8,787 nucleotides of DNA from an uncultured Eubacteriales bacterium (GCA_934702115.1 CAKUYF010000030.1:1-8787), one strand, 5' to 3'. Shown: positions 1 through 6,474, numbered from the stretch's first letter. Notes: generated from the sequence alone by a model not told the origin. Numbers and translations: made by a program.

Positions 1-65
1 TGCCCTTTCATGCTAAAATGAGCGCGTAAAAAGGAGTATAAATACAAATAAGGAGAAATTTATCT

Positions 66-183
66 ATGAAACCATTTTTATTATAGGGGGTGTAAAAATC
101 TCTGTAATAAGTATGAAACACAACGTAGGGGGCGTGAACCAGAAAAAATTGTGTATTCAAACAAGGAAAGGAAGCTTTTTTAG
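66..183 (+). pseudogene. Possible broken small Cys-containing ORF upstream of the primase-helicase
   Basis: An ATG at 66 sits 10 nt after a good AAGGAG (50-55), but its frame stops at 84-86 after six codons. If one A of the AAA at 69-71 is removed, the same ATG opens a 38-codon frame ending at TAG 181-183. It would encode a basic peptide beginning MNHFYYRGCKNLCNKY, with a CxxxC pair and a charged tail. The strong ribosome binding site and the protein-like composition suggest a real small gene with a one-base insertion. No family is recognised. An antisense frame is also open here but has no supporting signal. The evidence is weak because the region is short and the reading needs a correction. 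Confidence 0.2.
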
Positions 184-186
184 AAA

Positions 187-1965
187 ATGAATAAATTAGA
201 AGCAAGAGAATTTCTTAAGCAACGTCTTAAAGACTATGTAGAAAGTATAACTCAAAGAAGTAAAGGAACTAACATGTATGTATGCCCTTTATGCGGAAGT
301 GGAACGGGAAGCAAACACAGCGGAGCTTTTAGTATAAAAAACGGTGTAAGTTGGAAATGTTTTAGCTGTAACAAGGGTGGAGATATATTTGATATCATAG
401 GAGAATACGAGAGAATACCAGATCACACAGAACAGCTTAAAAGAGCCTGTAACATTTATGGGATAGAAATAAATACTAGTTTTAGCGCTCACGAAGATTT
501 TAAACCAGAGTACCAAAATAGATACAAAAACGAACAATATGCGTATAAAAACACATATGCAAATACATACCGGAGCTTTAAAGATTTCTTTTTACAGGCA
601 CATAACAATATTAAAAAAACAGACTACCCAGAACGGAGAGGACTAAGAGAAGATATTGTAGACCGTTTTAAGCTGGGATATGTAGCAGAGTGGAAACACC
701 CAAAAGCTCCGAACGCCACACCAACTCCACGCTTAATTATACCTATAACGGAATATAGCTATATAGCAAGAGACGTAAGAGAGGCGATACCAGAGGAACA
801 AGAAAGTTATAAAAAAAGCAAAGTAAAAGGAGCGGAAAAGGTTAGTTGGATTTTTAACAGAAGAGCTTTAAAGGAATCTAGTAAGCCTATAATTATAGTA
901 GAGGGTGAAATAGACGCTTTAAGCGTAATAGAAGTAGGTGGGGAAGCTGTAGCCATGGGAAGCACAGCAAACACCAAATCTTTTATAGAACTTCTCAAAA
1001 TAGAGAAACCTGAACAACCGCTTATTATAGCTCTTGATAATGATGTAGCGGGGAAAAAAGCAAGTGAAGAATTGGAGTATGCTCTAAATGAGCTTAAAAT
1101 ACCTTTTTATGAGGTTAATATATCAGGGGGGTATAAAGACCCTAACGAAGCTTTAAAACACAATAGAGACGATTTTAGACGTGCTGTAGAGCAAGCAGAA
1201 CGCATACAGGAAGAAGCAGAACAAGCCCAGAGGGAGGAATATTTAAAAAACAGTACAGCGGACTACTTACAAAATTTTATAAACGGTATAACGGATAGCG
1301 TAAATACTACGTTTATCTCTACAGGTTTTAGTAAATTAGATGAAGCTTTAGACGGTGGATTATATGAAGGACTTTACATAGTAGGGGCTATAAGCTCTTT
1401 AGGCAAGACAACTCTTATTTTACAAATATCAGACCAGATAGCTAAGGCGGGTAAAGATATACTTATATTTTCTCTTGAAATGGCAAGGACTGAACTTATG
1501 GCAAAAAGTATAAGCAGGCACACGCTAGAGCGGGTATTAAATAACGGGGGAAATATATTTAACGCAAAGACTGCTAGAGGAATTACAACGGGAAAGAGAT
1601 ACACAAATTACAGCAAGATTGAAAAAGAGCTTATAAACTGCTCAATAATGGAGTATAGCAAATATGCACAGCACATTTTTATAAGTGAGGGTATAGGGGA
1701 TATAGGAGCGCAGCAGATAAGAGAGATAGTTAAAAAACATATTCTTTATACAGATAATACACCTATAGTGATTATAGATTATTTGCAAATATTAGCACCG
1801 TACAGCGATAGAGCAACGGACAAGCAAAATACAGATAAAGCAGTAATGGAGCTTAAAAGAATAAGCAGAGATTATAAAACTACTGTGATAGGTGTATCCA
1901 GCTTTAACAGAGCGAATTATAAAGAAGCTGTAACAATGAAGCATTTAAAGAAAGCGGTGCTATAG
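187..1965 (+). CDS. Primase-helicase (CHC2 zinc ribbon, TOPRIM, DnaB-like), frameshifted at the 3' end
   Basis: This is a replication protein expected to synthesise primers and unwind the fork for its own element. Residues 33-61 hold a CPLC...CFSC zinc ribbon of the DnaG/CHC2 type. Residues about 234-310 hold a TOPRIM fold (VEGEIDALS with E239, then D284-N-D286). Residues about 385-592 are a RecA-fold DnaB-type helicase, with a Walker A variant ending SSLGKTT (K407, T408) and DYLQ (D531). The frame stops at TAG 1963-1965 after the DnaB-like run SSFNRANYKEAVTM. The expected continuation is in the -1 frame, so the 592-aa product lacks the final motif and arginine finger. A purine-rich AAGGAAAGGAAG lies upstream of ATG 187. 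The joined gene would be about 656 aa. Fused primase-helicases are typical of phages and self-replicating plasmids. The domain calls are firm; whether the real product is truncated is not known. Confidence 0.9.
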   Translation: MNKLEAREFLKQRLKDYVESITQRSKGTNMYVCPLCGSGTGSKHSGAFSIKNGVSWKCFSCNKGGDIFDIIGEYERIPDHTEQLKRACNIYGIEINTSFSAHEDFKPEYQNRYKNEQYAYKNTYANTYRSFKDFFLQAHNNIKKTDYPERRGLREDIVDRFKLGYVAEWKHPKAPNATPTPRLIIPITEYSYIARDVREAIPEEQESYKKSKVKGAEKVSWIFNRRALKESSKPIIIVEGEIDALSVIEVGGEAVAMGSTANTKSFIELLKIEKPEQPLIIALDNDVAGKKASEELEYALNELKIPFYEVNISGGYKDPNEALKHNRDDFRRAVEQAERIQEEAEQAQREEYLKNSTADYLQNFINGITDSVNTTFISTGFSKLDEALDGGLYEGLYIVGAISSLGKTTLILQISDQIAKAGKDILIFSLEMARTELMAKSISRHTLERVLNNGGNIFNAKTARGITTGKRYTNYSKIEKELINCSIMEYSKYAQHIFISEGIGDIGAQQIREIVKKHILYTDNTPIVIIDYLQILAPYSDRATDKQNTDKAVMELKRISRDYKTTVIGVSSFNRANYKEAVTMKHLKKAVL

Positions 1966-2156
1966 AATATTCCAGTGATGTTTTAATAGGTTTACAACTT
2001 AAAGGAGCTGGGAGTAAAGATTTTAACGCAACTGAAGCAAAGAAAAAGAACCCAAGAGAAATAGAGCTTGTAATACTCAAAAACAGAAATGGAAGCACAG
2101 GAGAAAAGATAGAGTTTAAATTTTATCCTCTTTTCAATTATTTTGAAGAGATTTAA
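1938..2156 (+). pseudogene. Displaced C-terminal segment of the primase-helicase (DnaB-like motif 4 and arginine finger)
   Basis: This frame continues the preceding helicase without a start codon. It reads EAFKESGAIEYSSDVLIGLQ, then a loop with LKNRNGSTGE, and ends FNYFEEI with TAA at 2154-2156. ESGAIEYSSD matches the DnaB family's conserved segment after the catalytic core. K-x-R-N-G-x-T-G matches its arginine-finger motif, which is needed for ATP hydrolysis between subunits. Adding one G at the single G of position 1938 (ATG GAA instead of ATG AA) restores a continuous family-like sequence. The break is therefore a one-base deletion or a sequencing error. A T_TTA_AAG heptamer at 1944-1950 would also give a -1 shift. 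However, the family-like EA residues are encoded upstream of it in the shifted frame, which favours a deletion. Confidence 0.85.
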
Positions 2157-2181
2157 AATATATACGACGGATAATTTACAA

Positions 2182-2187
2182 AGGAGG
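2182..2187 (+). promoter_or_regulatory. Ribosome binding site of the restriction-modification gene
   Basis: A perfect AGGAGG stands 9 nt before ATG 2197 and fixes that start over the upstream TTG at 2143. I could not find a convincing promoter in the 40 bp before it. Confidence 0.8.
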
Positions 2188-2196
2188 ACTCGAAAA

Positions 2197-4251
2197 ATGA
2201 AAGGAAGTATAAAGAAGTCAGTTGAACCAAACATTGCTGATTTAGTAAACGGATGGTTAAAGTCTTATAGTTTAGACTATAAGTTGGAACAGGAACGATT
2301 AAACACAGAAATTGATAATGCTCTTAATGAGTATTTCTCAAAGAGCGGGGGTAAAGGTGGCAATAGACCAGATGTAAAAATTCTGTTGCGAGATAAAGAC
2401 CAGTACTCTTATCCGGTTCTGATTGAATACAAAGGGTACAAAAATAAACTAGTAAAACTTGATTTAAACGGACAAGTAGAGAATAAGACAGCAAAGAACG
2501 AACCAAATTTAAATAATATAAACTCTTATGCCGTTAATGGAGCTGTCCATTATGCTAATGCATTGCTTCATTACACAAGCTATACGGATATTATAGCTAT
2601 AGGCGTAACGGGTTATAGAGATGAAATCGGAAATATTCAGCATTTGATCGGCGTGTACTATGTATCAAAGAGCAACTTTGGTATAGGACAGAAAGTGGAT
2701 GAATATACTGATTTATCATTTTTGAAAAAAGAAAATTTTGACGCTTTTATTGAGAAAGTCAAGAGCCTTTCGTTATCACAGGAGGAAGTAGATAGATTAA
2801 AGGAAAAAAGGGAACATGAAATCGATATAAGCTTATTGAAACTCAATCATGATATATACCAAAATGAAAAAGGTTTAGGGGAGAATGATAGAGTGTACCT
2901 TGTTGCGGCTTCAATTATTGCGACAATAGGTATTCCCGGCAAAGTATCTCCCCTTGAAAAATCGGATTTAAAATCGTCTGTTGAGGATGGCAGTACCGAT
3001 GGAGATATTGTTGTCAGAAAGATAAAAGCTTTTTTAAAAGAAAAAAATCTACCAGATGAGAAGAAAGAGCTTATTATCAGAACTCTTCAAAACACCTTAA
3101 CAACCGATAACATTAACAAGGTAGAAAACGGAGAAAGTCAGTTAAAACGTGTGTTCGGAAAGATTATTGATAATCTGGGTATTTACTACAAAATTGGGTT
3201 GACTACCGACTTTACGGGAAAATTATTCAATGAGATGTACAGATGGCTAGGTTTTTCACAAGATAAATTAAACGATGTTGTTCTCACGCCTTCATATGTA
3301 GCAACTTTGCTAGTTAAGCTTGCGAGAGTCAATAAAGACTCGTATGTATGGGACTTCGCAACAGGCTCAGCTGGGCTTCTTGTTGCGGCCATGAACGAAA
3401 TGATCATTGATGCAAAAAATACAATTAAATCACCAGACCAACTTAGATATAAAATAGCCGATATTAAAGCTAACCGTATTCTTGGTATTGAGATTTTATC
3501 AAGTGTATATATGCTTGCCGTTCTTAACATGATTTTGATGGGTGATGGGAGTTCTAATATTTTAAACAAAGATTCTATTAGCGATTTTGATGGTAAGTAC
3601 GAGCTAAATGGCGTTGAAAAAAATTTTCCTGCAGATGCTTTTGTTTTAAATCCGCCTTATTCTGAACCAGGTAATGGAATGATTTTTGTGAAGAAAGCTT
3701 TGTCTATGATGAAAAAAGGATATGCTGCTGTTATAATCCAGAATTCTGCAGGTTCAGGAAAAGCAATATCCTATAATATAGAAATATTAAAACATAGTAC
3801 ACTTTTAGCAAGTATTAAAATGCCAATAGATTTATTTGTCGGTAAGTCTAGTGTGCAAACGAACATTTATGTTTTTCGTGTTGGTGAGGCTCATCATAAA
3901 GACGACATTGTCAAGTTTATTGACTTTTCAAATGATGGATATAAAAGAGCTAACCGAAAAAAATCAAGGAGAAATGTTAACTTAAAGGATGTAGATAGAG
4001 CTAGGGAGCGATACCAAGAGCTTGCCCAATTAGTCCGTTTTGGAAGAAGTAAACTTAATATATTCACAGAGAAGGAATATTACGAGGGAACAATTGATCC
4101 GGGAAACGGTGCTGACTGGAATCAAACTGCACCTATCGATACAAAGCCTACTTTAAATGATTTCAAGAAAACTGTAAGTGATTACCTAGCTTGGGAAGTA
4201 TCGAATCTTTTAAAACATCAGAATAGTGAGGACGAAAGCCTGGGAAAATAG
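2197..4251 (+). CDS. Type IIG/BcgI-like restriction-modification subunit: PD-(D/E)XK nuclease plus N6-adenine methylase
   Basis: This 684-aa protein should both methylate adenine and cut DNA. Residues about 1-110 carry a PD-(D/E)XK-like nuclease motif: P58-D59, then E77-Y78-K79. A helical linker follows, then an HsdM-type methylase. It has the SAM-binding motif D386-F-A-T-G-S-A-G393 and the catalytic N485-P-P-Y488 of the N6-adenine class. ATG 2197 is chosen because AGGAGG lies at 2182-2187, 9 nt upstream. A TTG at 2143 in the same frame overlaps the helicase tail and has no such signal. The size and domain order resemble the A subunit of BcgI-type enzymes, and no separate hsdR is seen. The gene ends GGA AAA TAG and the specificity region follows in the -1 frame with no start codon of its own. 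Codon use (ATT, CGT, TCT) differs from the flanking genes and suggests acquisition. Confidence 0.88.
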   Translation: MKGSIKKSVEPNIADLVNGWLKSYSLDYKLEQERLNTEIDNALNEYFSKSGGKGGNRPDVKILLRDKDQYSYPVLIEYKGYKNKLVKLDLNGQVENKTAKNEPNLNNINSYAVNGAVHYANALLHYTSYTDIIAIGVTGYRDEIGNIQHLIGVYYVSKSNFGIGQKVDEYTDLSFLKKENFDAFIEKVKSLSLSQEEVDRLKEKREHEIDISLLKLNHDIYQNEKGLGENDRVYLVAASIIATIGIPGKVSPLEKSDLKSSVEDGSTDGDIVVRKIKAFLKEKNLPDEKKELIIRTLQNTLTTDNINKVENGESQLKRVFGKIIDNLGIYYKIGLTTDFTGKLFNEMYRWLGFSQDKLNDVVLTPSYVATLLVKLARVNKDSYVWDFATGSAGLLVAAMNEMIIDAKNTIKSPDQLRYKIADIKANRILGIEILSSVYMLAVLNMILMGDGSSNILNKDSISDFDGKYELNGVEKNFPADAFVLNPPYSEPGNGMIFVKKALSMMKKGYAAVIIQNSAGSGKAISYNIEILKHSTLLASIKMPIDLFVGKSSVQTNIYVFRVGEAHHKDDIVKFIDFSNDGYKRANRKKSRRNVNLKDVDRARERYQELAQLVRFGRSKLNIFTEKEYYEGTIDPGNGADWNQTAPIDTKPTLNDFKKTVSDYLAWEVSNLLKHQNSEDESLGK

Positions 4252-4291
4252 ATGCCTCGCTCAATGAAAAATTAAATAACGTTGAGTGGGG
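4242..4291 (+). promoter_or_regulatory. Candidate -1 programmed frameshift element (G_GGA_AAA, 6-nt spacer, hairpin)
   Basis: The last sense codons of the methylase read ctG GGA AAA followed by TAG, a canonical X_XXY_YYZ slippery heptamer (4242-4248). Six nt later, 4255-4265 can pair with 4281-4291 in an unbroken 11-bp stem: eight Watson-Crick pairs, three G-U, and a 15-nt A-rich loop. A -1 slip gives ...LGK then IDASLNEKLNNVEWGEYELG. This enters the specificity region, which has no ATG, GTG or TTG between the upstream stop (4227-4229) and 4419. A single missing A in the A-run would restore exactly the same protein, so an indel or sequencing error is the main alternative. Confidence 0.5.
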
Positions 4292-4877
4292 CGAGTACGA
4301 ATTAGGCGTTTTATTTAATATTAATCCAACAAAATACTATCGTTTATCTAATGAAGAAATTCTATCAAACAACGGCAATGTTCCCTTAATTTCAAATCAA
4401 TCTGTTAATAATGGTGTTATGGGTTTTTCAGCATTAAAAGCACTGAATAGAGGAAACTCTATAACTTGCTCTGATACAACAATTGGCACAGAAACAATGT
4501 TTTATCAGAAAAAAGATTTTATAGGGTATTCCCACATTCAACACTTAGTACCTAAATTTTCGCCGTTTAATGGAAGAATTGCAGCATTCGTAATTTCATC
4601 GTGTAGGATTGCTACATTGAAAAAATATGACTACGGTCACAAATTCAATAGAGCAGCGATGGCAAAAACAAAAATACTGTTACCTGTTAAAGGTAGTAAA
4701 ATCGACTTTGATTTTATAGAATTTTTCATGGCGGAGCTGGAAGCAGAGCGTGTGGCGGAGCTGGAAGCAGAGCGTGTGGCGGAGCTGGAAGCCTATCTAA
4801 AAGTTAGCGGATTTGATGATTATGAATTATCCGATAAAGAGAAACATGCTATCGATAACTACAGTCATCTTGAATGA
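4251..4877 (+). CDS. Specificity (HsdS-like) region, first target-recognition domain, no own start codon
   Basis: This segment should provide DNA sequence recognition for the methylase/nuclease before it. It begins in the frame reading DASLNEKLNNVEWGEYELG, a typical opening of a Type I S-like target-recognition domain. It continues through SNQSVNNGVMGFSALKAL, DYGHKFNRAAMAK and a helical AELEAERV repeat, and ends KHAIDNYSHLE at TGA 4875-4877. The first usable start is ATG 4419, which falls inside the domain and would cut off its N-terminus. Translation is therefore expected to come from the upstream gene, by frameshift or by a fusion broken by a one-base loss. If translated to the TGA, the joined protein would be about 893 aa with one recognition domain. 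Half-length S proteins can pair to recognise palindromic sites, so this need not be inactive. Confidence 0.8.
   Translation, partial: DASLNEKLNNVEWGEYELGVLFNINPTKYYRLSNEEILSNNGNVPLISNQSVNNGVMGFSALKALNRGNSITCSDTTIGTETMFYQKKDFIGYSHIQHLVPKFSPFNGRIAAFVISSCRIATLKKYDYGHKFNRAAMAKTKILLPVKGSKIDFDFIEFFMAELEAERVAELEAERVAELEAYLKVSGFDDYELSDKEKHAIDNYSHLE
4731..4792 (+). repeat. 24-bp tandem repeat (2.6 copies) in the helical spacer between recognition domains
   Basis: Two perfect 24-bp units (4731-4754 and 4755-4778) and a 14-bp partial third (4779-4792) encode AELEAERV twice, then AELEA. The copies are identical at the DNA level. In Type I S proteins this position is the conserved helix that sets the distance between the two recognition domains. 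Repeat number there is known to change the spacer length of the recognised site (EcoR124-type variation). Each 24-bp unit keeps the reading frame. Confidence 0.9.
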
Positions 4878-5384
4878 AAGCAATATAACTTAAAGTTCTT
4901 ATTTGGAAAATCAACAAGGGGTAAAAGGCTTAAAAGTGCAGATAGAATCCCGGGAGACTTACCGTTTGTTACAGCAGGAGAAACTAATGAAGGAATATCA
5001 GATTTTATAGGAAACAAAGTAGAAATATTCAAAAGAAATACAACTACAATAGATATGTTTGGTTCAGCAAAATATAGAAATTACAATTATGGTTGTGATG
5101 ATCACATTGCAGTTGTACATACAGAACAATTACCTATGAGAACTGCTATTTTTGTTACTACAGCTATTCATAAATCCTCTCACAACGGTCAATTCCACTA
5201 TGGAAAAAACTTTTATGCAAAAGATGCAGATGAACTGCAAATTACTTTACCTCATAGAAATGGAAAGCCTGATTATGAATTTATGGAGCTTTTTATTTCG
5301 GCAATTCAAAAAATGGTTATCAAAGACGTTGTTTTGTATAAAGATAAGAAAATTGAAGCTACTAAAAAGATAGTCGATAAATAA
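4878..5384 (+). pseudogene. Specificity region, second target-recognition domain, separated by an in-frame TGA
   Basis: The frame continues without a shift past TGA 4875-4877. It reads KQYNLKFLFGKSTRGKRLKS, then PFVTAGETNEGISDFIGN, TTTIDMFGSAKYRNY and FISAIQKMVIKDVVLY, ending in TAA at 5382-5384. This is a complete second S-type recognition domain with its closing conserved helix. The TGA stands where the family has Trp (E-W-K/G), so a TGG to TGA change is the simplest explanation. The first possible start is ATG 5055, inside the domain and without a convincing ribosome binding site. Independent translation would therefore give a fragment of about 109 aa. With both interruptions repaired, the single-chain enzyme would be about 1060 aa. 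Confidence 0.8.
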
Positions 5385-5409
5385 AATTAAGGGAAAAATT
5401 TTTAATAGG

Positions 5410-5441
5410 AAAAGAGCGAGATAAAAATCGTTCTTTTCTTC
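5410..5441 (+). terminator. Hairpin terminator of the restriction-modification block
   Basis: AAAAGAGCGA (5410-5419) pairs with TCGTTCTTTT (5428-5437) in a 10-bp stem with one G-U pair and an 8-nt loop. The 3' arm and following bases are T-rich. It lies 25 nt after the stop of the specificity region and before the recombinase promoter. It probably separates the two units. Confidence 0.65.
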
Positions 5442-5461
5442 TTTACTTATAAAAATAACAC

Positions 5462-5490
5462 TTGATAAGCGGCAGGTAATACGTTATTAT
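5462..5490 (+). promoter_or_regulatory. Sigma-70/SigA-type promoter of the recombinase operon
   Basis: TTGATA (5462-5467) and TATTAT (5485-5490) are separated by exactly 17 nt, each one mismatch from consensus. The start point would fall near 5497, about 35 nt before ATG 5531. It probably drives the recombinase and the HTH gene 13 nt behind it. Confidence 0.7.
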
Positions 5491-5496
5491 GTTAGA

Positions 5497-5512
5497 TGTA
5501 TACATTTATACA
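5497..5512 (+). promoter_or_regulatory. Inverted repeat TGTATA-cATT-TATACA at the recombinase start point, possible operator
   Basis: Two 6-bp arms with a 4-nt spacer lie just after the -10 box and before AGGAGG (5517-5522). A closely similar sequence, TATACATATACACA (7039-7052), lies upstream of parA. The placement suits a repressor site, perhaps for the ribbon-helix-helix or HTH protein of this element. This is inference. Confidence 0.35.
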
Positions 5513-5530
5513 CACCAGGAGGAATATGTA

Positions 5531-5749
5531 ATGAATAGTGTATATGAATTATACCATAATAGAATAGCTGAGTATAATACTGTCGGGATAGAATTATTTA
5601 ACCTTTTTATTTTATACCTCGATGCTTCGCCCAAAACCATAGATACATACACAAAAGCTGTAAGACAACTTTTTAACTACTTTTCTTTTAACGGTATTAC
5701 AAAACCAAAAAGAGGGGACATATTAGCCTATCCTATAAGGAAAAATTAA
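5531..5749 (+). pseudogene. Tyrosine recombinase, N-terminal part (frame broken by a 5-bp duplication)
   Basis: This is the N-terminal, core-DNA-binding (SAM-like) part of a XerC/phage-type integrase. It begins MNSVYELYHN and includes the typical ASPKTIDTYTKAVRQLFNYF and TKPKRGDILAY. ATG 5531 is chosen because AGGAGG (5517-5522) is 8 nt upstream; the in-frame ATG at 5489 lies inside the promoter. The frame runs into TAA at 5747-5749, straight after the duplicated CCTAT at 5727-5736. Removing one copy gives DILAY directly followed by KEKLKASGHKPTT of the next segment. The two pieces are one gene of about 312 aa. Confidence 0.85.
5727..5736 (+). repeat. 5-bp tandem duplication CCTAT CCTAT disrupting the recombinase
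   Basis: The sequence gCCTATCCTATaagg carries two adjacent CCTAT copies. Deleting one restores a continuous recombinase frame exactly at the conserved DILAYKEKL. Because 5 is not a multiple of 3, gain or loss of a copy switches the gene off or on. Confidence 0.85.
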
Positions 5750-6474
5750 AAGCAAGCGGGCATAAACCAACCACAGTGCAAAATTATATAACCGCTTGTA
5801 AAATCTTTTTTAAATGGACTTCACAAGAGGGGTATTATCCAAATATAGCAGAGCATATAAAAGGGGCCAAGCTTAGTAGAGAGCATAAAAAGGACTACCT
5901 TACAAGCTCTCAAGTAAAAGATATATTGGAAAGCATAGAAAAAGAAAATATACAAGGCTTAAGAGACTATGCAATACTTCTTTTAATGGTAACAGGCGGA
6001 CTTAGAACTATAGAAGTAATAAGAGCAGATATAGGAGACCTAAGAACTGTAGGAGCTTTTACAGTCTTATATGTACAGGGAAAAGGAAGAGAAGAAAAAA
6101 CAGAGTATATAAAAATTTCTGCTCCCGTAGAAAAAGCTATAAGAATGTACCTACAGGTGAGAGGAACGATAAGCGAAACAGAACCTTTATTTACATCTTT
6201 AAGTAATAATAATAAAGGACAAAGGCTCACTACTCGCTCTATAAGTGGGATAGTGAAAGAGAGATTAAAAAATGCGGGCTATAATAGCTCCAGACTTACA
6301 GCCCACAGCCTAAGGCATACTGCAGTAACTTTATCATTACTTGCGGGTAAGAATTTAGCAGAGGTGCAGCAATTTGCAAGACATGTAAATATAACAACTA
6401 CTATGATATATAATCACGCTTTAGACAAGGCTAAAAATAGCTGTAGTGAAGCGATAACAGAAGCGATAATATAA
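5734..6474 (+). pseudogene. Tyrosine recombinase, C-terminal catalytic part
   Basis: This would cut and rejoin DNA for integration or for resolving replicon multimers. The frame reads KEKLKASGHKPTTVQNY, finishes the N-terminal helical domain, then enters the catalytic fold. All expected residues are present: Arg in GGLRTIEV (codon 6004), Lys in QGKGREEK (6082), His and Arg in HSLRHT (6304, 6313), His in ARHVNI (6382) and the nucleophile Tyr in MIYNH (6409). The first internal ATG (5776) has no clear ribosome binding site and would give 232 aa lacking the N-terminal domain. The gene is intact except for the 5-bp duplication upstream, so the loss looks recent and reversible. It is followed after 13 nt by the HTH gene. 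Confidence 0.9.

Noticed and set aside
1944..1950. Programmed -1 frameshift at T_TTA_AAG in the helicase as the main explanation
   Set aside because: The family-like residues EA are encoded in the shifted frame upstream of the heptamer, and I see no strong downstream stem. A missing G explains the break better.
2142..2175. Promoter for the restriction-modification gene
   Set aside because: TTGAAG is present, but the only -10-like GATAAT is about 22 nt away and other choices are too close, so no pair has acceptable spacing.
2143..2196. TTG start at 2143 for the restriction-modification gene
   Set aside because: It overlaps the helicase tail and places the AGGAGG inside the gene. ATG 2197 has ideal spacing from that site.
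3186..3569. 127-codon antisense open frame inside the methylase
   Set aside because: It lies wholly within the conserved methylase core, has no ribosome binding site of note and shows no domain. It is a shadow frame.
4875..4877. TGA read as Trp by a variant genetic code
   Set aside because: All other tryptophans I read in the genes here use TGG. In a low-GC organism with reassigned TGA, many would be TGA. A point mutation is simpler.
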